From positions 84,857,268 to 84,921,267 of the forward strand of contig NC_089981.1 of assembly GCF_036417845.1 (NCBI RefSeq): 64,000 nucleotides of DNA, in the 5' to 3' direction. The first letter of the stretch is position 1; the number at the start of each line of letters is the position of its first letter. Below, piece after piece: positions 36,101-47,555 of this stretch. The translations under genes and the position numbers were made by a program. This DNA is from Apteryx mantelli (Eukaryota; Chordata; Aves; Apterygiformes; Apterygidae). The notes beneath the pieces are model-generated. The model was not told the origin of the DNA. It saw nothing but the letters and a program-made list of their open reading frames with translations, and searched no databases.

Positions 36101-39100
36101 CGTGTTGAATGGAATCCATCTGTAGCTTAGCCCTTAAAAGAAAAGAAGAGACTAGCAGCAGTGAACGGGGATTATAAGTATTCCTGTGTGCCCTGGGGTT
36201 TCTTTCAGACTCTGTTTTTCTCCGGACTGTTGTATTGTGCTCTGGCTCTCTAGCAATGATCAAACTGTTTCCTCTGATGTGACCGGATGTCCACTCAGCA
36301 GATGATGCTCTTGACAAGGATCTACACCGATTTCAGGATAGTGGGAATGTTTTGGTTGATCGTACTCTGAAGTGAAAACAAAGTGGAAAGCATCATCTTC
36401 TTGCTTCAGTGGTCATGTTTGTATTGATAATACAAATTTGAGCTGCTTATTGCCATGATATAGGGCACAACAGCTGGACATGACAGCTGGACTGATAAGA
36501 ATGCACTTCCTGTGGATGGCAGCTGTGCAAGTAAAAAGCAAATTCTCCATATGCACTTCCACAGCCTTCAGTAGAGCTTGCCTGTTTATATTCCCAAGGT
36601 CTAAGTCCTTGGACTGCTAGGCATTCAAGTAAATGGGAACTTCCCAGTCTGTGCTTCCCATTCTTTGGGCCTGTCTTTTTCAAAGGAATATGCAACAGCA
36701 TCGACCATTTGCAGAACTGCATGTTTAAATCATAGATGCCTTGTGAAATGGATTGCTTAATGGAACGAGCACTGCTATAATCCAAAGTAATCACCAATAT
36801 GTTGGCATCTCCAGGGAGGAAAAAAAAGAATCCGTGAAATCATTTTTTATTAAAACAGTAATGAAGTAGATGGCCTGGTGTGTGCATCACTGGATTAGTC
36901 ACACTGATTTAGAGCAGAAGCCACTATTTTTGACTGAACTATTTCATTTTAATGAACAGCAAAATTATATCCATGTTTGATTATTTGGAAGTATAGTAAT
37001 GAGGCAGGTGAGAGCACCATCCTCATTTTACTTATAAGAAGTGTATTTTTTTCTGATGCTTGACATCTCCGCTTTATTGACACCACACAACAGCAAATAA
37101 TGCAAGGCCTTTATGGAACATTTAGTAATTTTGATCCTTAGGTAATTCCACTAAATGTTTTGCTGAAGCATGAATAATTTTGCACTAGGTAACAGTGCTG
37201 TTCTGCATTCTTTGCTCTGATCCTGTCACTGTAAGTGTGGCTTGTGGTTTCCCACTCTTGATCAGTAGTAAAACAAATGCGCGTTCCATGTTGCTTGTCC
37301 ACAATCTCCAGTTGATTGCATGACAAAGGGTACCGTGCTCCATGTGGGATGTGCTGATTTTAATGGAACAGTACTGAAGGATTCTGGTGCACTCAGATAT
37401 GTCTCAAGGGACTTTAGGACCCTCCTCATGGGTACAAGCTGAATGATTTGTACTTCATAACCCGCAGACCTGACACTCTTCTCTGCCAGCCCAGGTTCTG
37501 ATAGACTTTCCTGCGGTGGCTGCCTTTGCCTGATTTCCCTTTGGGAATTTCCTAGGGCTGTGCCTCTGAAGTGGATTGAATGGGCTGGATCATCTGTTGG
37601 GGTAAGTCAGAATATCTCCACTTGGGGCTACTCCTAGTTAACACCAACTGAGGTTAAGGTATGTAGGGACCAAGCCTCTTTTTAGCCCTTGCCTGCCTCT
37701 GCAGTGGGGAGAAAGAAGCACAAGGTGCCAGATAGCAACTTGCGTAATTCAACTGAGAGGAATTTCAGATGGAGGAAGCTGTTCTGGCCATGTCCATGCT
37801 TGGAAGCATGTAAACATCCTGGTCTCCATGCAGTTTTTAGTGCCCTGTGGCTGTTTGTTGATGCTGTTTGGTACTCACTGTTGCTCAGGACAGCTTTCCA
37901 TCACTCCTTCATTTGTCTGTGGTGGGCAGGCAGCATGCCAACTCTGCAGAGGAGTTGGGCTCAGTGAACTAAATCCGCTATGCAAATCATCTTGCCTGTC
38001 TTGTCTGGATTGTTCAGTCTTTTAGTGGAGGCTTTCATACTCTTAAGTCAGTCCAGCGAAATAGTGTGGGTGCTAAAGGCTACTGAAAAGACTAGTGCAG
38101 TCTGATTAAGACCTCATCATGCAGAGGGTAAGTTATCAAACTTGCACTGCAAATTTGTGCTTTCTGGTTCGCATTTGCCCTGCTTCAATAGGGCAGTGCA
38201 GTGTCTGTCTACTTGAACAGTGCCCATGGAGTGAAGCAGAGCTTATTGCATCTCTCCAAAGCTCCCTGCCAGCCAAGCTGTGGGATCCTCTGACTGTGGC
38301 CCTCCAGAGTGCTGTATGGAGGTTTTGCCTGAATACCAGAGTTCTGCCTGTGGAAGGGGTTTGGCATGTGTCTGCACTTCTTGGTCACCTAAATACTGTA
38401 ACAGAGTTGGTCCAAGGTAATTCAGAAGGAGCTGTGCTCTTAAGGAGGTTCTTTTTTCTAAATCACCTAGGCACTTCAGGATTATCCAGCTGATCTTATG
38501 AATGAAATACTTCAATTCCAGGATTTGGATATTTTGCTATGCCTAGAAAATTTAGCCCTTCATCCAGAGTTACACATCCCAGTTTTACAGTGCAGAATGA
38601 ACTACCCAGTAATGTGTAAGTGTATTCCCATTGTATCACACTAGGATCGGCAGAAAGTGGGGACAGGAGTCAAGGAACTAACAAAGTTTAAACCCTGCTT
38701 CCCAATTTATTTTATTCTACTGCTACTACATTGCTGAAATTTATTTTGTTCTACTGCCACTACGTTGCTGAAATATCTTCATTCTCATCTTATGGCTCTT
38801 TTTTGATGTGATCGTCAGGGCAGAGTTAAGGTTATTTTAGAGCATGAAACTGCATTTTCCATCATAGGTCTGGATTTTCATTCTTAACTCAATCTTAAAT
38901 TCGTGTGCTTACTTTGTGCCAAAATCTATAATAAGCATGAGTGTAAGACGAGCTTTGCTCTGAAACTGGAGGAGCAACATGTTTTAGATTCACTGTTCGT
39001 AGTGTTCTTTTCCTACTTTCAGGAGAAAAATATTTTCAAACTTCAGTGTCCTCTACTTTAGCCTTAATTTTATTGATATGCCCTCTGAACCTTTATCTTG

Positions 39101-39689
39101 ATGTAGTTTTTGTCTCCGTTTTTGCATAAAATAGATCTCACAGCCTCAGCCTAGTTCAAATTGTTACTTTTGTTGTTGTTGTCACCAGCATTATTTCATT
39201 AGTCAGTGCAACAGCAATCAGAGGCTGGCTCTACTTGGTTATCATCCATCACTATTTGGAGGTATTGATTTGTCACTGGAAAGTGTCCATATTGTTGTCT
39301 GATGCTACTTTGTCTCGTTTCCGAGCACGGAGAAGCATAGCTTTGTCAGACATGCATTTATATCCATCTATTTCTTCTATGTTCTGGGCAACAGGCTACG
39401 CAGTGTGAAGAGCAGCCAGCTGAGGCAGGACAGGTCTTGGATGTGAGCAGTGGCTTTATCACATAATACCCATATGGGAATTTGCCAGCTGACAGATGTC
39501 AGAAGATGGCAATTTGCTGGAGTAATGACTTTTTTGTGGGAACACTTCGTCTGAACTGACAAATGAGGAATGTCTTTCAGGTCCCAGCAGGAATTCTGAT
39601 CAAAGGGAATAACTAGTAGTCCAGTGCCTAAGGCATTGCTGCTGGAGCATGGGGTTCAAAACCCCATTGCTCATCATTTGCAGGAGGAA
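33166..39689. other. Intronic DNA, no gene seen
   Basis: About 6.5 kb of AT-leaning sequence. Open frames up to 124 codons (38119-38493) lack domains or splice support. It contains the 34-base tandem duplication at 38707-38774 and weak old-repeat motifs near 35970-35995 and 37595-37660. Confidence 0.5.
38707..38774. repeat. 34-base tandem duplication
   Basis: Units 38707-38740 and 38741-38774 are identical except at three positions, all transitions (A/G, T/C, A/G). Both end in TTGCTGAAAT. Confidence 0.85.
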
Positions 39690-40375
39690 TGCTCAACAAG
39701 GATGAGTGCAAAATCCTGCCTCTGGGATGGACAACCTGTTGCGTTGGTGCTGGCTGGGTAGGAAGCAGCTCTTCAGAATAGGACCTGAAGGCGCCAGTGA
39801 GCAGTGAGTTGAACATGAGTCAATGTGTGCTCTTGTGGTGTTGAAAGCTAATAGCATACCGGGCTGCATTAGCAAGAGGGTAATGAGCAAGTCAAGGAAA
39901 GTGATTATTTCCTTCTACTCAGTGCTGGTGAGGCCACATCTGCAATGCTGTGTTTTGCACCTCCTGCTTAGCTCAAAAGAGGTCTCCAAAGCAGAGAAAA
40001 TCCAATGAAGGACACAAAGATGGTCAGGTGGCTTGGTCACAGGACACGGTTGCTCTCTTCAGTTACTTGAAGAGGTATTATAGAGAAGATAGAGCCGTAC
40101 TCGAGTTGTGTGCAGCAAAAGGATGAGAGGCAATGGACACAAGTTGCAACAAGGGAAGTTCTGTTGGGTACCAGGAGAAAAAAAATCATTGTGAGAGCAG
40201 GTAAGCACTGAAATTGGGGTCAAAGGTTGGGGAATCTCCATCTTTGGAGACATTCAAAACTTGACTTGATGAGGCCCTGGGCACCTGACCTAACTGAATT
40301 GCAGTCCTGGTCTGAGCAGAAGGTTGACCAAGCACATGCAGGGTCCCCTCCAACTTCCGTTACTCTGTCATTCTA
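39690..40375 (+). mobile_element. CR1 LINE fragment with end of reverse-transcriptase ORF and 3' UTR
   Basis: Begins around AAGGATGAGTGCAAAATCCT (compare CR1 'AAATGCAAGGTCCTGCAC'), then AGTTGAACATGAGTCAATGT, a frame at 39823-40008 that keeps the Leu-Val-Arg-Pro-His-Leu motif of the CR1 ORF2 C-terminus, then GGATGAGAGGCAATGGACAC, AATCTCCATCTTTGGAGACA with TTCAAAACTTGACTTGATGA, and GGGTCCCCTCCAACTTCC near the end. Many indels; no functional protein. The copy runs to about the natural 3' end. Confidence 0.75.
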
Positions 40376-43300
40376 ATTTAAATGTTATCTGCAGGGTCCT
40401 GCTGAGTGCTCCCAGCTTTGGGGTGGTTGGCTCTTTGTCTCTACTGGGAATGAGAGAGGCAGCTTTTCTAGTCCAGTGAGCCTTCGTTTGCTGTGGCTGT
40501 TCTCTGTTTCCCTTGGTCCATTGATGCTTGTATAAAAAGGAGGCAAGTTTAGTCATGAGTCTGTCCTTCCTGTTCTCAGTGGTTGCTGAACAGCATTGAA
40601 TATGGTGCAAATTGAAGCTATTTATGGCCTTGTCTTGCTCAGAGCACAGGGGTTGGCAGTGCGGGCCACAACTTCGCCTTCTGTATCTCCCCTTCCCTAT
40701 GTTTGCAGCTGCACACGTGAAAGCAGCATGGCTTTCAGAAGGCTGGTGTCAGGCACAAAGCCACCCGTCACCGCAGGACAGCTTGACAACTTGTGAGGCT
40801 GTGCGGTTGTGAGAAACGTGGACGGGACGGTTTGCAAGAACAAGCTGTTCTGCTTCAGGTCTCTCAGCTGACTAACTGGGGCCTTTTCTTTATTTAATTA
40901 TTTAAATGAAGATTCGTGCTGCTGGCACAGAAGCCAGATCTGTCCTGAAATGAATCAGCTGCTTCACAGATAGTAAAGGCGCTGGGCTTGCTTTCCGCCG
41001 TAGGGGCGTTCAGAATGAGTACGTTCAGTGTCTGCCCCAGGCAGGGGTTTATGCAAGTGACCTCTCCAACGAGAAGGTCCTGTTCCTTTTCCCGCTGATG
41101 GGCTCTAGTTGCAGTGCTGCTTGAATAATTTAAATTCCTCATCTGAGGAGTTTCCTTTCTAATATTTTTCCCTGCAGTGGTGCTTACCTCTGCATTGCCT
41201 CCCTTTTTTTTGCTCCTTTTGGGGTAAAGTCGAGAGAAGCTTTTTTCCTGTTTCTGTAGCAGTCAGTGCTGGTGTTTTAAGGAGCCCAAAGGATGCTGAG
41301 AAAATGAGAAAGGATATAAAGAAACACCTTTATGTAATGTATCTCAATTTTCCATTCTGAGTGGAGCTTAGTAGTGTGTCCGATCTGAGGGAGAGAGATT
41401 ATCCATGTTCTGCTCGGTGTGGTACTCTCTTCCCTCTTCCCCTAGTCTGTATATTTGGCACATTCCCAATGGAGGCGATGCTGACTTGTCATGTGTTACT
41501 CTGCAGCATTTTACTGAAGAAACCTACCATGTAAAACCCACAAATGAAATACATTATCATGAAGCAAAAATGGCCAATGTTTTTGTTTGAAAACTGTTAT
41601 TTAGTTCTCCCCCCCCCCCCCCCGACTTTAAATTCTCAGCTACTGGCACTCACATAGGAGTTGTAAGAAAGACAGCCCTGGGTTTTCTAGGCTGACCTTT
41701 TGGAGGTGCATCACTCGGAGGGTAGTGTATTTGTGCAAAAGGGAATCTCATCTGTGTTTTCCTGTGCCCGATTTATGGTAGACTTTGCAAGCCAAGTTCT
41801 ACTTTGGTTAGAAGGACGCAGAGAAAATTCATGCAGGAAACAGCCTTTTGGGACAAGTTAGAAGTAAATCTCTCTTACATATGTTAATATTAGTTCCTAG
41901 CTTTACTATGAAATCATTGTGGTTGTTCCATTATCTAAAGGTAATAAAATTGAATAAGTTTATAAAGATGCATCTGTGCAGTCTAGACTTTGCTTACAGC
42001 TGTAACAGGCAACGAAGGATCTCTGTAGAGCCTCTCTGACTCTGGTCTGTACCTGCCAAATTCAGTGAGCACACACCTCATTTTTGAAGGAACATAACAA
42101 TCGCTGCAGTTAGTCAACCCTTCTGTCCCAGCCTTCTGTGTCTGCAAGTGGCCACGATTAAATTCATCAAAGCAGCATGCAAGGAACCGCACAATAATTC
42201 CTACCCCAAAGGAATAATCTTTCTCTCAGCCTCCCCTGCTGGTTAGAGACTGGTTTGCACTATGGGGCTTCACCGTGCGCAAGGAACACCGTGTATTTAG
42301 ATTGTTTTTGATTTCTGCACATTGATCTCAGTTTAAATCAGTGCTGTGACAGGGGAAAAAAAAGAAGCTGCTTCTTTTTCGAAAGTGTGAGATTTGTTTG
42401 TTTGTTTGTGCTCTTTGAGTTGCTTGGTGATGAGGACATAAACTAACAGGACAAAAAAATAGTAGTAGTAGACCTGACAGATCAGTTTGTCAGTCTTCAG
42501 AGTGGCTCTGTGGCTCAGAGTACCAAGAGGCAGCTCTCGGAGTCACTGTCAGGTTGCTAGAATAGAGTACCTCCTTACTAGGGCAAAACAGTTCATTGTA
42601 ATGCTTGAATAGGCTGTTATTTAAAGGCCTGGGAATCTCATTCTATACACAGCAACATTTCAAGGGGTAAAAGACTGCATTTATATTGCTATTGTATTAA
42701 AATTTATGCTGGCGCTGCAGTCCTGGAGCTCCAGTGAAAGCTGAATTAGCTCTTTCATTCTAAACTCATGTTCTGGCTGCTCATAACTAAGTAAAAAATT
42801 ACCTGTGGAGAAGAGGTTTCTTGTTCTTGATCTCAGCCCGCTAGGATGTTTGTTCTTTTAAGTGCTTCAAAATCACTCTGTATTGTACTGTGTTTTTCAG
42901 TGAGGGGGTTGGAAGAAGGTGTTCCTGGCTGGGCTTTCCCTACTTCCAGGATGTGATCCTATGTTATTTATTTAGCTAATTTTCTGCTGTTATAGAGACT
43001 CGGGACACAGCTTGTCCTCTCCCACCCTCTTCCTGTAGAAAAGAGGGAAGCTCCTCACCTCTGTACTGGACGGGAGAGGGAAGGGAAGCCCAAGGACATG
43101 AGTTGCTTTGCCGATACTGCGCTGGCTAGCCGGCAGCAGAACTTGAGGGTATCAGAGGTCCAGGCCACTGCTCTGTGCTCTGGACCACACTCCATCCTCA
43201 GCTAATTGCTGCCTCCCTTGCGGATACAAGGAAAGGCTGAAGTCAGCTCCGTTACCTCTTGGTCCAGTGGCAGTCACTTGGCCTCTTGCCTTGGTGCTAG

Positions 43301-45899
43301 CATCCCTTGGGATGTGCAAGGATCATGCAGAAATGGGAGCTTGTTTCACTTTTGTCCCACACTGCTAATAAAAAGCAAAAATAATAATAAAAAACACTTA
43401 CAGTTGGAAATAAAGATGACCTCTTTTTACTTAAGCATGATGCAGCCTAGATTGAATAGCATCTAGAGTGTGTTTGTATGCCACTAATGAACCGTATTCT
43501 TATGGACTCTTCAGGAGACTGTGGATTTTGAATTTATTGTTGGAAATGCCTCATTGAGGAACTGTTGTTACAGTATATTGGTCATATTGCTTTGCTAGTT
43601 GGGAAAAGGTTTCTGGGTTTGGGGTTTCTTTTTCCCCTTTAGAATTTATTTCTATTTTTCCTCATTCCCATCTTTCATTTTGCTGTCAGGTCAAACTGAG
43701 CTGCACACTTGTTCACAGAAATGCCCTCTCTGTGCTAGCTGAGGAGGTCTGTACACAACAGCTTTGGCCCAGGTGGTGTCAGGGAATAAGTCGCTAAGAT
43801 GTGTTCAGAGACAGGAGCCAGCTTGTCTTCCGCTCTGTTCCTCTGCTGTTCAGGTCTGGCAAATCCCTACTAGGCTGGCTTTGAACCTCTATTGAAATTC
43901 TGGCCCAGTGCTACTTTGAAAATCCTCCCACAAGTGTTCATGTTTGGAAAAGCTGTAGCCTTAGGGGCCTCCTGACTTCTGGTCCCAGCAAACTCATTCC
44001 ACCAAAGGCTCTGGCAAGGAGATGTCCCTCATGGGCACTGACACCTCAGCAATGCTTGTTCTCTCCTCGCATTGCAGCCCTGTTTGATTTAATTTTCAGC
44101 TTCATGGATTCAGAAGCCACCAATGAAATCCTTATAATACATAATATTCCTGGCTTGACAGTTACAGCCTGCCTGCTCAAAGGCCCTCTCGTAGTTTCAT
44201 CTGCATGAATTATCCTCTGCTTTGCATCTTAAGATCACCAGTACTGTGGTTGACCCCAAGTGGCTGATTAGTTTTACCTCAAAAGTGACTGTCAGGTGTA
44301 GGTGAACAGTCCCCAAATCTGGAGTTCCTCTGGAGTCTCTAGATTGTGATTCTAGTCAGAGGAGCTGACATTTTCTTTATGGTAATGGTAGAGGCTGCAC
44401 TCAGGAGATAACCAGGATCTGGTCAGTGGTGGAGTGGATATAGGACTTGTGTGTGGTGAAAATATCTGGAAGCTCTTGGAGGATTTAGGTAGGAAAAGAG
44501 GTGCTTCAGTTCTTGCTGGTCTTTGAGAGCTAAAACGTAGCTGTCCTCATTTGTACTTGTGACTTCAGGAGCTATGATATGGTCAAAAAGAGAGGCTAAA
44601 ATGAACAACTTGTTCTCGTTTTTCCCCCTAGTAGATAAACATATCAGCAGGCTTACGACCCAAGACTGGAAAATATCTGGTCTTATTCTGCTCTCTCAGT
44701 GAGCGGACAGGGGGTCTCTTTCCGGCTTTTATGGCACTGATGGCTTAGGTGGAAGCAGCTCAGGTTGTGGGACTGGTACACTGTGCTAGAACACTCTTGT
44801 CCCTGTGCTCTTGCGTGTAGTGCTACAGTGTCGTCGTGCTCTACAGTGTGTTTTATGATCTGATTAAGAATGTGTCAAGGCAGTTATGTTGGGATTCTCT
44901 GTCTTGTCTGAGCTGTTCATGCAAAGTCTCACTTAGGTTTTCAGGCTGCTACAGTAGCTGCATTTTCTGTATGCTCTGTTCCCTTCCCACCTCCATTATT
45001 TAGGGCTCAGTACAGCAAAGCTCTTAAGTCTGTACCTTGTTCTGAACCTGCAGATGAGTCCACTGAGAACAGATTTTTAGGTCTCAGTTCCAGTTTTTGC
45101 TTATTTGAATGATAAAATGATAATCACAGGCCCCAATAAGACCATGGATACAGGTAGAACCACAGACATGAACTTGAGCTGTGTGTGTTGTTTTTGTTTT
45201 TGTTTTTTTTTAATTGCTCACGCCTCTGCAGTGAAGAAGCCAATGGAAAGATCCTGTCAAATTATACAAATATGGAGCAGATGCTCCAGCTGGTCTGGAG
45301 TAGTCCCAGATGTGTGTCTTACGAGAAATAAGTTCCTTGGGTCTCGCTGGCATCCAGAGGAGTGCTGGTGCCAGTGGTTCCACAGAGGGATGGTGTCTCT
45401 GCTGCTGACAGGCCCCAAAATGGCACTGCCAATAACAGCTGCTTCTATCAGTCATCCAGCTTGTTCTATACATCATTTTACCCTACGCCTGTCTGTTTTG
45501 ATGACTTAGCTGTTAAAAATATGAGCTAGAGAAATGCTGAGAAGTTTTCTGGTTTGGGAGGGAATCTTGTTGCTTGGTTGATTTGAAAGCCAATTAATGG
45601 CATCAGGTCAAAGGCAGTTGCTTCTGCTACTTCCCAGTTAGATTTATTTATTGATGGATGGAGCGGGGAGAAGTGAAGAATCTTGATTTGCTTTTTCTCC
45701 TAGAAGAATTGTCTTGCTATTGAAGTGGTCATTTCTCCTCCCCTCTGATTAGCTCTTGCTTTGTCTTAGGACCATGATGATACCATCTGTGGATGATGTT
45801 TTGATGCTGTGCAAATACCATCTGTCAAAAGTGGCCTCTGTTACTTCAGTGACTCGCTGTCCTTATGAGGTATTCTGAGGATATGCTATAGAGCAAGCA
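40376..45899. other. Intronic DNA, no gene seen
   Basis: Contains a C15 run at 41609-41623 and a short TTTG repeat near 42395. The block 43140-43205 has a faint MIR-like look that I do not call. No exon can be defended. Confidence 0.5.
41609..41623 (+). repeat. C15 homopolymer
   Basis: Fifteen uninterrupted C residues in an AT-rich setting. The exact length is uncertain because such runs are prone to sequencing error. Confidence 0.8.
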
Positions 45900-46015
45900 C
45901 TGTTATTCCAACCTTACAGATGAAGGTTTGCTGCTCAGATGGATCAAGTAATTTGCCCAAGGTTACCCAGGCAATCTGTGGCAGGGCAAGGATTCAAACC
46001 TGTCTCCTTCATCTC
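45900..46015 (-). repeat. MIR-like SINE relic
   Basis: Plus-strand ATTCCAACCTTACAGATGAA, TCAAGTAATTTGCCCAAGGT, TACCCAGGCAATCTGTGGCA and GGGCAAGGATTCAAACCTGT follow the antisense MIR order ('CCATTTTACAGATGAG...AAGTAACTTGCCCAAGGTCACACAG...GGCAGAGCCGGGATTCGAACCC'). This includes the conserved core and the tRNA-derived B-box (GGATTCAAACC). One of the clearest old repeats in the window. Confidence 0.75.
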
Positions 46016-46258
46016 TCCAAATAATATGCCTTTTGGATCATTCTTCCTTCTACCAGCAGAACCTCTTATGGCTGAAATGTAAGAATTCATGCAGGAAAAA
46101 TGACTCTTTCCTGTATCTTCCCTCTGTGTTTGAGGTGGTGTAACAGTACGTATGCAACAATATGAAGTTGCGTGTTTGGGTTACTTGATGAAGGAGTTTC
46201 ATCAGAGCTGAAGGCTGCCGCTATCAGCTTTCCCCTCCTGTGATTATGTTCACACACA

Positions 46259-46416
46259 CAATCACACAGAATGGTTGAGGTTGGAAGGGACCTCTGGAGA
46301 TCTTCTAGTCCGACTCCCCTGCTCAAGCAGGGTCACCTAGAGCGCATTGCCCAGGACTGTGTCCAGACAGCTTTTGAATACGTCCAAGGATGGAGACTCC
46401 ACAGCCTATCTGGGCA
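46259..46416 (-). mobile_element. Avian CR1 3' end fragment
   Basis: Plus-strand ATCACACAGAATGGTTGAGG, TTGGAAGGGACCTCTGGAGA, CCCCTGCTCAAGCAGGGTCA with CCTAGAGCGCATTGCCCAGG, TTTTGAATACGTCCAAGGAT and GGAGACTCCACAGCCTATCT with GGGCA reproduce the reverse complement of the avian CR1 3' UTR at high similarity. It is the least decayed element here and the best evidence for a bird genome. It is 5'-truncated near 46416, where similarity stops abruptly. Confidence 0.9.
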
Positions 46417-47261
46417 GATACAGACAGGCCTGGTGCGTGGGTGATCACAGGGACAGCCGCAAGTTTGTCCTAGTCCTGGTCTCTGTGTGCCCCCATTCAA
46501 AATTTCAGTCCTTCTGACATGCGATCTCACCCTGGTGACCCCACACTGTCTCCACATCCTTGCCCCAGCAGGTCACATTCCTGCTGTTCCTCCTTAGGGA
46601 CTGGTGGTAACACAGTGACCATACAACCTGCTTGTGTACTAGCAGGCGTAAAGGAAGAGAACATGCTTTCAAATCAACAGTCTGCATGGCTGTCTCACTA
46701 CCCCATGGACGTGGTGCCTTACTTTGTCTGACATCCTAAAACACTTCCAGGTGCAAGGCTGAATGCTCCCTGTAATGCTCCAAGCAGCTGCTCCCTGCCC
46801 TCTATCCTCTCTAGCAGATCTGGAAAAGATCCATTCTTCAATCCTTGTGGCTTCTGGTGGGCATCAAAGGCTCAGCTGGATTCAGCAAAGTAGTTCAGTA
46901 GCAGAAGGTAGTCTTTTCCAAGGTAATAGCTTGAACTCTGTCTTTTAACAACCTGCCCCTATCTGTCTGCTGAGAAGTGGCTTATTGTAAGCTTTTCTTC
47001 TTCCTTTTCCATTTGTCTTCCTTACAGACACCTCCTCAAACTAACATATTTATGCAGTAAAGAGCTTTCTTTTCAGTCAATGTACAGTGCTGAGGGATTG
47101 GTTCAGGGCTGGTCTGTCCGCATCTGTTGACTCTGAAAGATAGAATACCTATGGGAGGGGTCAGTGATACTTTTTGATCCCCACAGCTCACTCCTGTTGC
47201 GAGCCAAGCTGGTGGGACAGCACCAAGGAATACATGAGCTCTCAGATATTGGGGGGAAGAA
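46417..47261. other. Intronic DNA, no gene seen
   Basis: Follows the truncation point of the CR1 fragment. No repeat or exon is recognised. Confidence 0.45.
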
Positions 47262-47555
47262 AGGAATAAACCCTTCTCCTTGTCTGCTGTGGATACAGCA
47301 AGAAGTAATTGGGTTTGAGGTGACTCAAGGGCGTTTGGCTTGACATCAGGAGAGACTTTTTAGGGGAAAGTCTGTGAATCAGTGAGATTGACTTAGTAGG
47401 AGGCCGTGAAGTCCCCATCGCTGATGATTTTTGTGATCAGGGTGGATGGAAGTCTGTCAGCAATGGATTAGGTAGAATTGATCCTGCCTTGAGGCAGAGT
47501 GATGGATAAATGATTCCTAAGGTCCCTTCCGGCACTGTCTTTTGTGATTTCTGGC
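47262..47555 (+). mobile_element. CR1/L3-type LINE 3' fragment
   Basis: AGCAAGAAGTAATTGGGTTT, GGCTTGACATCAGGAGAGAC, AGTCCCCATCGCTGATGATT with TTTGTGATCAGGGTGGATGG, GAATTGATCCTGCCTTGAGG and CTAAGGTCCCTTCCGGCACT follow the sense order of the CR1/L3 3' region ('GGATTTAGGTTGGACATTAGG...ATCCTGCCATGAGTGCAGGG...GAGGTCCCTTCCAGTCC'). Moderately diverged, no coding capacity. Confidence 0.7.

Noticed and set aside
39640..39670. GGGGTTCAAAACCCC resembling a tRNA T-arm
   Set aside because: It is a simple palindrome without the A-box, anticodon arm or acceptor stem of a tRNA.
43140..43205. Weak MIR-like block (CACTGCTCTGTGCTCTGGAC)
   Set aside because: Too short and lacks the conserved MIR core; similarity could be chance.
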